From Candidatus Zixiibacteriota bacterium (GTDB taxonomy: Bacteria; Zixibacteria; MSB-5A5; GN15; JAAZOE01): a DNA stretch of 24,961 nt. Every line of letters begins with the position of its first letter. Within the stretch, counting starts at the first letter, position 1. The position numbers were made by a program, and so were the translations under genes. The notes beneath the pieces were generated by a model. The model did not search any database. It saw only the letters and a list, made by a program, of their open reading frames with translations, and was not told the DNA's origin. Location of the stretch: positions 1 through 24,961 of the forward strand of contig JAAZOE010000580.1 of assembly GCA_012797915.1 (NCBI GenBank), in the 5' to 3' direction. Positions 1-7,256 of this stretch are shown here, piece by piece.

Positions 1-873
1 CAGCAGGACCCCCAGTCCTTCCTTTTCGATCATCTTCATGGCGTAAGCCAGCTGGTCGCCGCAATCGCAGCGGGCCGAACCGAACACGTCGCCGGTCAGG
101 CACTGCGAATGCACCCGCACCAAAACATCTGCCTTGCCGGCCACGTCACCCTTAACCACCGCCAAGTGATGATGCGCGTCGATGTCGCTGCGGTACAGGC
201 TGAGCTTGAACTGACCGTACCGGGTCGGAAAATCAACCGTCACCACCCGTTCGATCAGCTTCTCGTGCAGACGGCGGTATTCGATGAGCGCCTTGACGGT
301 GGTGATTTTGAGATTGAATTCATCGGCCATAGCCAACAGCCGCGGCACTCGGGCCATCCGGCCGTCATCATCGATGATCTCGCAGAGCAACCCGGCCGGG
401 TACAACCCGGCCAGACGGGCCAAATCGACCGAGGCTTCGGTATGCCCGGCGCGGGCCAGAACCCCGCCGTCCATCGCCTGCAAGGGGAAGATATGCCCCG
501 GGCGGCCGAAATCAGTCGGCTTCGCCTCGGCGTCAATCAACCTCCGGATCGTCACGGCCCGATCGAAAGCCGAAATTCCGGTCGTGGTCCCCTCGACCGC
601 ATCCACCGATACCGTGAACCGTGTGCCGTGCAATGCCGTGTTCCGCTGAACCATCGCCTCCAGTTCCAGTTTCTCCAGCCGGTCGGACATCAAGGGGACG
701 CAGATCAGGCCCCGGCCGTGCTTGGTGAGAAAGTTCACTGCTTCCGGCGTCACCTTCTCGGCGGCCATGATCAGATCCCCTTCGTTCTCCCGATCCTCGT
801 CGTCCACGACGATGATCATCTTTCCGGCGCGGATGTCGGCGATCGCCGTTTCGATGCTGCAAAATTCCGCCAT
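1..873 (-). CDS. ribBA: RibBA: DHBP synthase / GTP cyclohydrolase II, 3' part cut by window edge
   Basis: Bifunctional riboflavin enzyme. The N-terminal RibB half makes 3,4-dihydroxy-2-butanone 4-phosphate from ribulose 5-phosphate, and the C-terminal RibA half opens GTP. The frame is open from ATG 873 to base 1 (291 codons, no stop), so the C-terminus lies outside the window. RibB signatures are DDEDRENEGDLI (about residues 24-35, metal/substrate acids), HGRGLICVPL (52-61) and RAGHTEASVDLARLAG (141-156). The RibA half begins near residue 205 and shows the zinc motif CLTGDVFGSARCDCGDQ (Cys258, Cys269, Cys271). The residue before the first zinc Cys is Gln rather than the commoner Glu. An AGGAGAG ribosome site precedes the ATG, and the ribE stop is 15 bases upstream, so this is the third gene of the ribDE-BA operon. 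ribH may follow outside the window (inference). Confidence 0.96.
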   Translation of the reverse strand, partial: MAEFCSIETAIADIRAGKMIIVVDDEDRENEGDLIMAAEKVTPEAVNFLTKHGRGLICVPLMSDRLEKLELEAMVQRNTALHGTRFTVSVDAVEGTTTGISAFDRAVTIRRLIDAEAKPTDFGRPGHIFPLQAMDGGVLARAGHTEASVDLARLAGLYPAGLLCEIIDDDGRMARVPRLLAMADEFNLKITTVKALIEYRRLHEKLIERVVTVDFPTRYGQFKLSLYRSDIDAHHHLAVVKGDVAGKADVLVRVHSQCLTGDVFGSARCDCGDQLAYAMKMIEKEGLGVLL

Positions 874-888
874 AGCTGCGTCTCTCCT

Positions 889-1527
889 TCAATAGCCCAT
901 CTCGCGGAGCGAGTCCAACGTCAGTTTCGAGCCGCCGTCCGTCGTCTCCAGAAAGCGGCGCAGATACTTGCCAATCAGGTCGAATTCGATATTGACCCGA
1001 TCCCCGGTCTTCAAATCGACCCAGGTGGTTCGTCGGCGGGTCTCGGGGATGATGTTGACCGCGAAGCGATCGTCGGCCACCGCTACGACCGTCAGGCTGA
1101 TGCCGTCAAGAGCGATGGACCCTTTATCGACAACCAACGCCCTGTATGGCCGCGGAAGTTCGGTCTCCACGTGAAGACTCCTGCCGACCGGGGCAACCGC
1201 CCTCACCCGGGCGACGACGTCTACATGGCCGGTAACCATGTGCCCGCCCAGTCGGGAATCGGCCCGCAAGGCCCGTTCGAGGTTGACCCGGCCGCCGGGC
1301 GACAACGCCGCCAGTGTGGTCACCGTCAGCGTTTCCTGGGAGGCTTCCACCGTGAATGACCGGGCCTCGAACGCGGTCACGGTCAGACAGGGCCCCGAGA
1401 CGGCGATCGATTCGCCGATGGTCAGGTCGGAAAACGGCTGTTCGGGACAAATGGTGATTTGTCGATAGTTCCCTTTCGGGACAACTTTTTCCACTCGGCC
1501 GATTGTTTCGATGATCCCGGTAAACAT
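889..1527 (-). CDS. ribE: Riboflavin synthase, alpha subunit
   Basis: Catalyses dismutation of two 6,7-dimethyl-8-ribityllumazine molecules to riboflavin, the last step of the pathway. The protein is 212 residues, the normal family length, with two lumazine-binding repeats. Repeat one starts at the canonical MFTGIIETIG and contains VNLERALRADSRLGGHMVTGHVD. Repeat two contains KGSIALDGISLTV and ends near GDRVNIEFDLIGKYLRR. The frame is open upstream to 1587, but ATG 1527 is chosen because MFTGI is the invariant family N-terminus and GGGGAAG lies just before it, inside the end of ribD. Only two bases separate the ribD stop from this start, implying translational coupling. Confidence 0.96.
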   Translation of the reverse strand: MFTGIIETIGRVEKVVPKGNYRQITICPEQPFSDLTIGESIAVSGPCLTVTAFEARSFTVEASQETLTVTTLAALSPGGRVNLERALRADSRLGGHMVTGHVDVVARVRAVAPVGRSLHVETELPRPYRALVVDKGSIALDGISLTVVAVADDRFAVNIIPETRRRTTWVDLKTGDRVNIEFDLIGKYLRRFLETTDGGSKLTLDSLREMGY

Positions 1528-1529
1528 GA

Positions 1530-2615
1530 TCACTTCCCCGGATAACCCCAAAAGAGGGTATTGGTTCCTATCGTCCGAAAACCGCATTTCGAGAAACGGA
1601 TGGCCCCGGCCAGGGTCCTGACCCCCAGCTCGCCGACCGCCTCCTTCCCGCGGCCGATAATCATGGGGGCGATGACGACATAATATTTATCAACCAAGCC
1701 GGCCCGGAGAAGCGCCGTCGCCAGGCGTCCGCCGCCCTCGAACAACAGCGAGGTCACCTGCCGGGCGGCCGCCTGTTCCAACAGACTTTTCAGGTCGATC
1801 CCCTCCCGCCCCTTCCGGACCGGCCAGGTCTCAATCGTGGAATAGGCGCCCGAACCGATTACTTCCCGCGTCGTGGCGACGATGGTTCGATGGTCGTCGT
1901 TCTGGGTGAACAGGTGCAATTTCTGCGGAAGGTTTGGTGATGAAGTCACGACAATCCGCAACGGATTCCTCCCCCGGACCAGTCGCACGGTCAGCTGAGG
2001 ATTATCGGTTCGGGCCGTCCCCGCCCCGACGACATTGGCATCATACCGCGCCCGCAGACGATGGGCGAATTTCAGGGCCTCGGCGTTGGAAATCCATCGC
2101 GATTCCCCGGCCGCGGTGGCAATCCGTCCATCCAGCGATTGGGCGGTCTTGAGCACCACAAACGGCCGTCCGGTCCGGATGAACGTCAGATACACCTCGT
2201 TCAATTCCTCGGCCTCTTCGGCCAAAACCCCGGCCACGAGTTTGACCCCATGATTCTGAAGAAACCTGGCCCCCTGGCCGTTCACCGCCGGGAAGGGATC
2301 CTCGATGGCAAACACCACCTCGGCGATCCCGGCCCGAATAATGGCCTCCGTACAGGGACCCGTCCGGCCAAAGTGACAGCAAGGTTCGAGATTGACCGCC
2401 AGAGAGGCTCCCCGGGCGCGGTCGCCGGCTTTCCGGAGCGCCAGTATTTCCGCGTGAGGCCCGCCCGCTTTGTGGTGATATCCGGTGGCGACGATGCCAT
2501 CGCGGTCAAAGATGACCGCCCCGACCATCGGATTGGGGGACGTGCGCCCCTCCCCCCGACGAGCCAGGCGCAACGCCGCCGCCATCATCTCCTGGTATAC
2601 TCGGTCGCCGAACAT
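1530..2615 (-). CDS. ribD: RibD: bifunctional pyrimidine deaminase / reductase
   Basis: Bifunctional enzyme of 361 residues that deaminates and then reduces the pyrimidine product of GTP cyclohydrolase II. The N-terminal cytidine-deaminase-like domain has HAE (His54, catalytic Glu56) and PCCHFGRTGPC (Cys79 and Cys88 as zinc ligands). The C-terminal reductase domain has VVLKTAQSLDGRIA (about 153-166), GAGTARTDNPQLTVR, and LLFEGGGRLATALL for NADPH binding. It is the first gene of the rib operon, directly behind the FMN riboswitch. The ATG at 2615 touches the U-tract of the riboswitch terminator, and the only ribosome-binding-like sequence (GGGGA, 7 bases upstream) is the 3' arm of that terminator, so start accessibility is probably also riboswitch-controlled (inference). 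Confidence 0.96.
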   Translation of the reverse strand: MFGDRVYQEMMAAALRLARRGEGRTSPNPMVGAVIFDRDGIVATGYHHKAGGPHAEILALRKAGDRARGASLAVNLEPCCHFGRTGPCTEAIIRAGIAEVVFAIEDPFPAVNGQGARFLQNHGVKLVAGVLAEEAEELNEVYLTFIRTGRPFVVLKTAQSLDGRIATAAGESRWISNAEALKFAHRLRARYDANVVGAGTARTDNPQLTVRLVRGRNPLRIVVTSSPNLPQKLHLFTQNDDHRTIVATTREVIGSGAYSTIETWPVRKGREGIDLKSLLEQAAARQVTSLLFEGGGRLATALLRAGLVDKYYVVIAPMIIGRGKEAVGELGVRTLAGAIRFSKCGFRTIGTNTLFWGYPGK

Positions 2616-2640
2616 AAAAAAATCCCCGATATCTTCGGGG
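2616..2640 (-). terminator. Intrinsic terminator of the FMN riboswitch
   Basis: In the transcript, CCCCGA-AGATA-TCGGGG forms a perfect 6-bp stem with a 5-nt loop, then one A and seven U, then directly the ribD AUG. The 5' arm plus loop (2640 to 2630, CCCCGAAGATA) is the exact 11-nt reverse complement of bases 2828 to 2818 at the foot of the aptamer, giving a clear antiterminator partner. Confidence 0.9.
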
Positions 2641-2710
2641 ATAACGGCCGCCTTCGCCGGGAAGACATCCCGTCGGCTATGCCTTGGACGGGACCTGCGT
2701 CCCGACGGCC
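2641..2710 (-). promoter_or_regulatory. Structured linker of the riboswitch expression platform
   Basis: Between aptamer and terminator the transcript can fold into a nested hairpin. CCGTCGG (2708 to 2702) pairs with CCGACGG (2676 to 2670), enclosing CGGGAC-GCAG-GTCCCG. Outer GGCC/GGCC complementarity could extend it. It probably brings the aptamer foot and the terminator arm close together; that role is inference. Confidence 0.5.
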
Positions 2711-2829
2711 CTATCTTCTTCCATCCGGACTGTACCGTCGGCCCCGGGATTCCACCGGTTCGGCAGAGAGTTTCTCCGCTCGCGGGCTGTCACCGCCGAT
2801 CGAGGAATTGCACCTCACCCCGAAGATAG
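2711..2829 (-). promoter_or_regulatory. FMN riboswitch (RFN element) aptamer
   Basis: The transcript shows the conserved RFN landmarks: a GGGGTGAGGTGCAATTCC-like 5' segment, GGCGGTGACAGCCCGCGAGC, CCGGTGGAATCCCGGGGCCGACGG and ACAGTCCGGATGGAAGAAGA. The closing helix P1 is a perfect 8-bp pair, CTATCTTC (2829 to 2822) with GAAGATAG (2718 to 2711). It stands upstream of ribD, its usual regulon. FMN binding is known to stabilise P1. Here that would leave the terminator at 2616-2640 free to form. Confidence 0.96.
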
Positions 2830-2839
2830 CTTCGATGGG

Positions 2840-2867
2840 AATATAGAAAATCGCGGAGGAAAGTCAA
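2840..2867 (-). promoter_or_regulatory. Sigma70-like promoter of the rib operon
   Basis: On the minus strand TTGACT (2867-2862) and TATATT (2845-2840) are separated by 16 bases. Transcription would start near 2833, a few bases before the riboswitch P1 helix at 2829. The -35 box is only 8 bases beyond the stop codon of the response-regulator gene. Confidence 0.75.
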
Positions 2868-2874
2868 CAGAAAA

Positions 2875-3303
2875 TCATCGGGCGTCGGCCGCGCGGGCGG
2901 CCAGCAGGCCGGCCGTCTGAACGATCGCTTGACGGATTTGATCGAAACGAAACGGTTTCCAGACCATCAGGTCGATGCCGTGTTCGGCCATCTTGTTCGG
3001 GGCGTCCTTCCCCTGCCAGCTGGAAATGGCCATGATCCCCAGTTGGGGGTGACACCTCCGGGCGGCCACCGCCAGATCCCAGCCGTCCATCAACGGCAAT
3101 CCCAAGTCGGTGATTAACAGGTCGACCGCATGTTGCTCCAGAATATGCAGCGCCGATTGGGCATCCTCGGCCGTCGTGACCTCGTACCCGTCCAAAAGGA
3201 GCAGATCGGTCATGATCTGCCGGATGCTCGGATCATCATCGACGACGAGGATTGTATGAATTCCTTTCGCCGTTGCCGGCAAGGCATCCTTTCCGGTTGT
3301 CAC
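2875..3303 (-). CDS. Stand-alone response regulator receiver (CheY-like)
   Basis: Single receiver domain of 142 residues with no output domain. All phosphotransfer landmarks are present: the acidic cluster Asp22-Asp24 in ILVVDDDPSIR, phospho-acceptor Asp66 in LLITDLGLPLMDGW, Ser94/Ser95 in MAISSW and Lys116 in VWKPF. The frame is open upstream, but that part antisenses/overlaps the preceding gene and is not protein-like. I chose GTG 3303, which has GGGGGGAA just before it. It follows the multi-GAF sensor by 71 bases and is probably co-transcribed. Since that sensor lacks a kinase core, the phosphodonor is unknown. A kinase elsewhere, such as the one at 8521-10377, is possible but unsupported. 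No terminator is visible before the rib promoter. Confidence 0.9.
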   Translation of the reverse strand: MTTGKDALPATAKGIHTILVVDDDPSIRQIMTDLLLLDGYEVTTAEDAQSALHILEQHAVDLLITDLGLPLMDGWDLAVAARRCHPQLGIMAISSWQGKDAPNKMAEHGIDLMVWKPFRFDQIRQAIVQTAGLLAARAADAR

Positions 3304-3374
3304 CGTTCCCCCCCGAGGTATTCGCCCATGGCCACGGGAAGCAGACTGCCGCCCCCATGACCTGCAATCGGCCG

Positions 3375-5477
3375 TCACGAAAGGACGGCCGTCTCCGCTG
3401 TCTCCCGTTCTTCGGCCGGCGCGGACCCGGTCGCATATTCTTCGGCCAGCGTCGCGATGCGGTCGGCGGCCTTCAGAATCAACCCCTGATACCGTGTCCT
3501 GTCGTCGACGGCTTCCCCTTTGAGCTTGAGAAGTTCCACCGCCCCGATGATGGAGGTCACCGGACTCTTGATGCGCGTGGTCAACTCGCCCAACCGACCC
3601 CAGCCGGACTCCGGGTCCAGCCGAACGGCCTCCCGGTTCCTGGTCGCCTCCCGCTCCAACTTTTTCAGGCGCAGGATGACCGCGCTTTTGGCGGCGACAT
3701 CCCGGGCGAATATCAGATCGGAGGCGCCGAACGGCCGACGGTTCCAATTCCGGGCCTCGCCGATGGAGATGATGCCGCAGACGGCATCCTCCAGCACGAT
3801 CGGCACCAGGATGGCCGAACGGATGTCCGGCAGCAGCGTGGCAGTGGTTTCCTGTGGCGGCATCTGCGACTGCGGGTCTTCGCGGTTGATCAGCATCGGT
3901 TTCCGCGTTTCGATGGCCATCTTATGCCACGGCAAAAGCGATACCGGCAGCGTCGCCTTCTCCTTGAGGTCGTGACCGGTGTCGCGGATGGTTCGGCAGG
4001 CCTGGCTGTAGAGATTGCGCCCCTCGCGGTCGACCAGGGAGATCCGGGCCACCGTGCATTTCATCCGCTGGGTCAGCAGCTGGCAGGCGTGGTCGAAAAC
4101 CGCCGCCGCGGAATCGGCCGCCGCCAGTTCCCGTTCCATCATCTGCAAACGAAGCATCTGGTCTTCGCGAACCTCCAGCGTCCGGCTCAGCTGCTCCCGC
4201 TGAATGACTCCCGCCATCAGGGCGGCGATATCCCTGATCCGTTCCAAATGCGCCGGCCGGAAATGATTCGGGGCGGTATGTCCCAGCATGATGACCGCCG
4301 CCACCCGGCGGCCCACGATAACCGGACAGGCCAGCCGGGCATGCATACCGCAGGAAAGGAACAAGCCGTCGTCGGGGCTGTGATTCCCCTCGAAATCGAC
4401 GTCGGCCTCGATCACCGGTTGTTCGTCGCGGACGATGCGATGGGTCGAGCCGCAGCGGATACTCCGGTTGACCCCCTTCTCCAACAGGACTCTTCCGCCG
4501 GAACCGATCGTATAGCGGACCATGTTCTCGCCGGAGGTATCGATGATGGCGATGGAGCAAAACTCCGCGCCGCTGACCTCTCGAAATACCTGAAACAGCT
4601 CGACCAGAATGTCGCCGATGGCCGACGCCTGCGTGCACAGCTCGCCGACCCGGGCGGCGACGATATGCCGGTGGCGATAGTAATCGGCGTTGGTCTTCAT
4701 CACCAGCATCTGCGCCTGTCGACCCAGTGCATCTCCCAAAAGGGTGAGAACGTCCAGCAGATCGTCATCGACCAAGACCTCCCCCCAGGAGAATAAGGCG
4801 CCGTAGAGCCGTCCGCCGTGCGCCACCGGTACGACCAAACGCGGCCCGGGGGTCTCCCCCTCGCCAACCGGCGCCACCGGACGGGCAATGGCCTGGAAAC
4901 GAAGCAGCGCCTGCCGCAGCTCCGTCTCTTTTATCGAAATGGTTCGCAAATGACGGGGCTGTTTCTCCGGAAATCCGACCGAGCCGGTGAGTACCAGAAG
5001 ATCCCGCTTGGCGGCGTATTTGAAGGCCGCCCATTGCGGCATTTCCAAATAGGTGGCCAGATGGTTCATCACCAGGTCGAAACTCTCATCCAGAGTCTTG
5101 CCTCCCGACACTGCCGGCAGGATCATCTTCAGCCCGAAATACCGTTTGGTCGTCTGCCGCCGCAGCAGGCGTCCCCGCGCCAGAGAGGGGAGCAACCCGG
5201 AAATCCCGATGAGGGTGAAGGCCAATCCGGCCGTGATGACGACCGCTTCCAAAATCTTGCGGCCGCTTTCCTCTTGCAGATAGGGGACGCCGTCAAACGC
5301 CCCTTGATGACCCAGAAGCTGCACCACCGAAAATCCGGTCAACAGCCCCAGACCGACGATGATCCGATTGAGCGCATCCCGATCGGCTTGCAGACGACCG
5401 CCGCCAATCTTGATGATGGAAATCAATACAATCAGAAACGTCGAACAGAAGAGAACATCATGATATAACTGCGGCAT
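3375..5477 (-). CDS. Membrane multi-GAF sensor with degenerate HisKA-like domain
   Basis: 700-residue signalling protein. Three hydrophobic segments (about 5-24, 37-55, 73-98) suggest a membrane-anchored N-terminus. Three GAF-like modules follow at roughly 127-256, 280-425 and 455-605, then a coiled linker. The C-terminal segment LGELTTRIKSPVTSIIGAVE (629-648) aligns with a histidine-kinase H-box (SHELRTPLTSI), but Thr634 replaces the phospho-acceptor His. No HATPase_c N, G1 or G2 box follows before the stop. It is thus either a pseudokinase/sensor scaffold or a kinase that lost its catalytic half. The start at ATG 5477 has GGAGG seven bases upstream. The downstream partner is the receiver at 2875-3303. 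The ligand is unknown. Confidence 0.85.
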   Translation of the reverse strand: MPQLYHDVLFCSTFLIVLISIIKIGGGRLQADRDALNRIIVGLGLLTGFSVVQLLGHQGAFDGVPYLQEESGRKILEAVVITAGLAFTLIGISGLLPSLARGRLLRRQTTKRYFGLKMILPAVSGGKTLDESFDLVMNHLATYLEMPQWAAFKYAAKRDLLVLTGSVGFPEKQPRHLRTISIKETELRQALLRFQAIARPVAPVGEGETPGPRLVVPVAHGGRLYGALFSWGEVLVDDDLLDVLTLLGDALGRQAQMLVMKTNADYYRHRHIVAARVGELCTQASAIGDILVELFQVFREVSGAEFCSIAIIDTSGENMVRYTIGSGGRVLLEKGVNRSIRCGSTHRIVRDEQPVIEADVDFEGNHSPDDGLFLSCGMHARLACPVIVGRRVAAVIMLGHTAPNHFRPAHLERIRDIAALMAGVIQREQLSRTLEVREDQMLRLQMMERELAAADSAAAVFDHACQLLTQRMKCTVARISLVDREGRNLYSQACRTIRDTGHDLKEKATLPVSLLPWHKMAIETRKPMLINREDPQSQMPPQETTATLLPDIRSAILVPIVLEDAVCGIISIGEARNWNRRPFGASDLIFARDVAAKSAVILRLKKLEREATRNREAVRLDPESGWGRLGELTTRIKSPVTSIIGAVELLKLKGEAVDDRTRYQGLILKAADRIATLAEEYATGSAPAEERETAETAVLS

Positions 5478-5707
5478 CGCATCCTCCGCTGGCCTACTAA
5501 CTCCTTGATACCCTTATTCCTATCGACATTTCTGTGCGAAATTTGAGCTTCCGGACCCGCTGTCGGGCAATGACCGCATCCTGCCCTCCCTTACCCCCGC
5601 CAGCCATCCCTGCCCCTTTTGGCCGAACTTCCCCATCTTCTTGCCGTATAATAATATATTGGCGCCGGGGCGAACCCACGCCCCGGTAATCCGCAGGAGG
5701 ATATCGG
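5478..5707. other. Divergent intergenic region between sensor and lipoprotein genes
   Basis: Two genes diverge here, so both promoters should lie within these 230 bases. A TATAAT-like box is seen at 5647-5652 on the plus strand without a good -35 partner. I see no convincing minus-strand promoter. A hairpin at 5665-5686 is listed separately. Confidence 0.5.
5665..5686 (+). promoter_or_regulatory. GC-rich hairpin in the leader of the lipoprotein gene
   Basis: CCGGGGCG-AACCCA-CGCCCCGG is a perfect 8-bp stem with a 6-nt loop, ending 8 bases before the AGGAGG ribosome site (5695-5700). No U-run follows, so it is not a plain terminator. It could stabilise the mRNA or affect initiation (inference). 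Confidence 0.45.
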
Positions 5708-6631
5708 ATGAAAAGGGCTTTTATCTCAACTCTCAACGCAATCGCCGGTTGTCTGGCCGCGGCCGCTCTGATCGCCGGTTGTTCCGACAAGACCTTTTCC
5801 ACCCGCCTCGATCCGACCACGCCGGACGTCTCCGAAACATCCTATGCCCCCCTGGAAACCGGTCTGCGGGTCAGTTTTGCCTTCGTCGGCCAGAGCTATC
5901 ATACGTTCGATATCGAAATCGGCGATCCGGTGACTGTCTACGGACATCCCGGATTCGAATACGTGACGATCGATCATTACACCGGCGCAACCACCACCGC
6001 CTACCGATATATCCGCGACAGCGCCCTCTTCGAGACCACTTCCGTCAACGAACCGGGCGTCCGCATTCTGCAGGCCCCGTATCTCCCCGGTACGACTTGG
6101 GACCGGAAAGACGTCTGGGGTGCCGGAGAAAATGCTCGAACCGACCGGCAGGCGATACCTAAACCATCCGCCGGGACGACCATGAGCATCGTCGGCTTCG
6201 AGGATGTTCGGGCCTTTGATGGAACCATCTATTCCCGGGCGCTCAAGGTCGCCTGGCCGGTCGATGACACCCATACCAATTTTTACTGGTACGTCCTCAA
6301 TATTGGCATGATCAAGTACGAGTTGGGTTACATGGCCTCCGCCCCCGAGGCCCCGACGACGATTGCCCTGATGACTGATTTTCAGCGAGTCCGGTCATAC
6401 CCGGATTGGATTCCCGCGATCCTGCGGCAATCGACGATGAACCACGATACGGCTCTTATCGGTTTCCCCGAACCGCCCTGTCCCCGGAAAGCAGCCAGTC
6501 CGCATAGGCGACCGGAATCTTTTCGAAATAGAGATTCTCTATTCGGGCGAATTGGTACCCGGGCGGCACGATTTCCTTTGGAGAATGTCGTCGGGGAACA
6601 TAGCGCATCTTCCGCGCGGAAGTCCGCTTGA
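5708..6631 (+). CDS. Lipoprotein of unknown function
   Basis: 307-residue open frame starting at ATG 5708 with AGGAGG seven bases upstream. Residues 1-24 form a lipoprotein signal peptide with lipobox LIAGC, so Cys25 would be lipidated and the protein exported to an envelope membrane. The mature part (about 30-245) is beta-rich looking, with aromatic segments such as FYWYVLNIGMIKYELGY, and matches no family I recognise. The last ~58 residues (from 6456) lie antisense to the end of the eIF2B-like gene and look like shadow sequence (Arg/Ala/Ser-rich). The true C-terminus may therefore be shorter in an intact relative, or a frameshift may have removed the native stop: other frames stop at 6440 and 6507. 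I see no proof of a frameshift. Confidence 0.8.
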   Translation: MKRAFISTLNAIAGCLAAAALIAGCSDKTFSTRLDPTTPDVSETSYAPLETGLRVSFAFVGQSYHTFDIEIGDPVTVYGHPGFEYVTIDHYTGATTTAYRYIRDSALFETTSVNEPGVRILQAPYLPGTTWDRKDVWGAGENARTDRQAIPKPSAGTTMSIVGFEDVRAFDGTIYSRALKVAWPVDDTHTNFYWYVLNIGMIKYELGYMASAPEAPTTIALMTDFQRVRSYPDWIPAILRQSTMNHDTALIGFPEPPCPRKAASPHRRPESFRNRDSLFGRIGTRAARFPLENVVGEHSASSARKSA

Positions 6632-7256
6632 ACCGCTCGAAAACGACCACCGAAACCGCGCCAGCCGCCCGCGCCGCCAACAGCAGCGGCAAGGTTCCGC
6701 ATTTATTGATGAAATACCGTTCGGTGACCGAATCGGCCCCGACGATGACCAAATCACCCCGCCGTATCATCCCCGGCAAAGCGGCATCCGTGGCTAACTC
6801 GATTGAGATACCGGCGTTCGCCAGACGGCGGGCCGCGGTCAGCCCTTCATACTTCGGCGCCGCCACCGATATCAACAATTCCGTTATGCGCTCGCGCCCT
6901 TCCAACAGCAACCGCATCACCAGCGACGATTGGGAAAAGGTCACCACCCGCCGTTTCCGCTTCCAGAGACAGTCCAGCCGACGGCCGACTCTCTCGGCTT
7001 CTTCGTCGGCCTCCGCCAAAAGCAGATCGATCCGGTCCTTCTCGGAAGCATCGTCCACCTTCGCCAAACGATCCTGAAGGTAGGCAAATACTGCCATCTC
7101 GGGAAAAGTCCTGCGCAGTCGCAATAGGGCTTGTTCCCGCCGAAATCGTTTCCGGAACGACCGGCTGTCGCGCAACAACACCAGCGTTCGTCGATAGAGA
7201 GCCGAGGCGCCCGATACGTCGTCGGATAGAATCTTGGACAGCTGATCCTTCAGCAT
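6456..7256 (-). CDS. eIF2B alpha/beta/delta-like protein
   Basis: 266 residues of the eIF-2B / MtnA / ribose-1,5-bisphosphate isomerase superfamily. An alpha-helical N-terminal half leads into the Rossmann-like part, with VVTFSQSSLVMRLLL (104-118), VIVGADSVTERYFINKCGT (170-188) and LPLLLAARAAGAV. GAD (173-175) and NKxGT (184-188) are the family hallmarks. At the position where MtnA-type isomerases carry a catalytic Cys (THCN), this protein reads TFSQSS, resembling regulatory eIF2B alpha (THSxS). Isomerase activity is thus doubtful, and the role in bacteria is unknown. ATG 7256 overlaps the RNase HIII stop in ATGCTGA, implying translational coupling. Its 3' end overlaps the convergent lipoprotein frame by 176 bases. 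Confidence 0.85.
   Translation of the reverse strand: MLKDQLSKILSDDVSGASALYRRTLVLLRDSRSFRKRFRREQALLRLRRTFPEMAVFAYLQDRLAKVDDASEKDRIDLLLAEADEEAERVGRRLDCLWKRKRRVVTFSQSSLVMRLLLEGRERITELLISVAAPKYEGLTAARRLANAGISIELATDAALPGMIRRGDLVIVGADSVTERYFINKCGTLPLLLAARAAGAVSVVVFERFKRTSARKMRYVPRRHSPKEIVPPGYQFARIENLYFEKIPVAYADWLLSGDRAVRGNR

Noticed and set aside
109..1359. Long plus-strand open frame over the rib genes
   Set aside because: It is antisense to ribBA and ribE, which carry clear catalytic motifs. The plus-strand translation is Arg/Pro/His-rich with no domain, typical of high-GC shadow frames.
3304..3747. N-terminal extension of the response regulator
   Set aside because: The frame is open but overlaps the sensor gene out of frame and reads as low-complexity Arg/Gly/Ser. 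A GTG with ribosome site at 3303 fits the receiver domain exactly.
3252..4796. Plus-strand open frame of 514 codons
   Set aside because: Antisense to the GAF sensor gene; no start site or recognisable domain.
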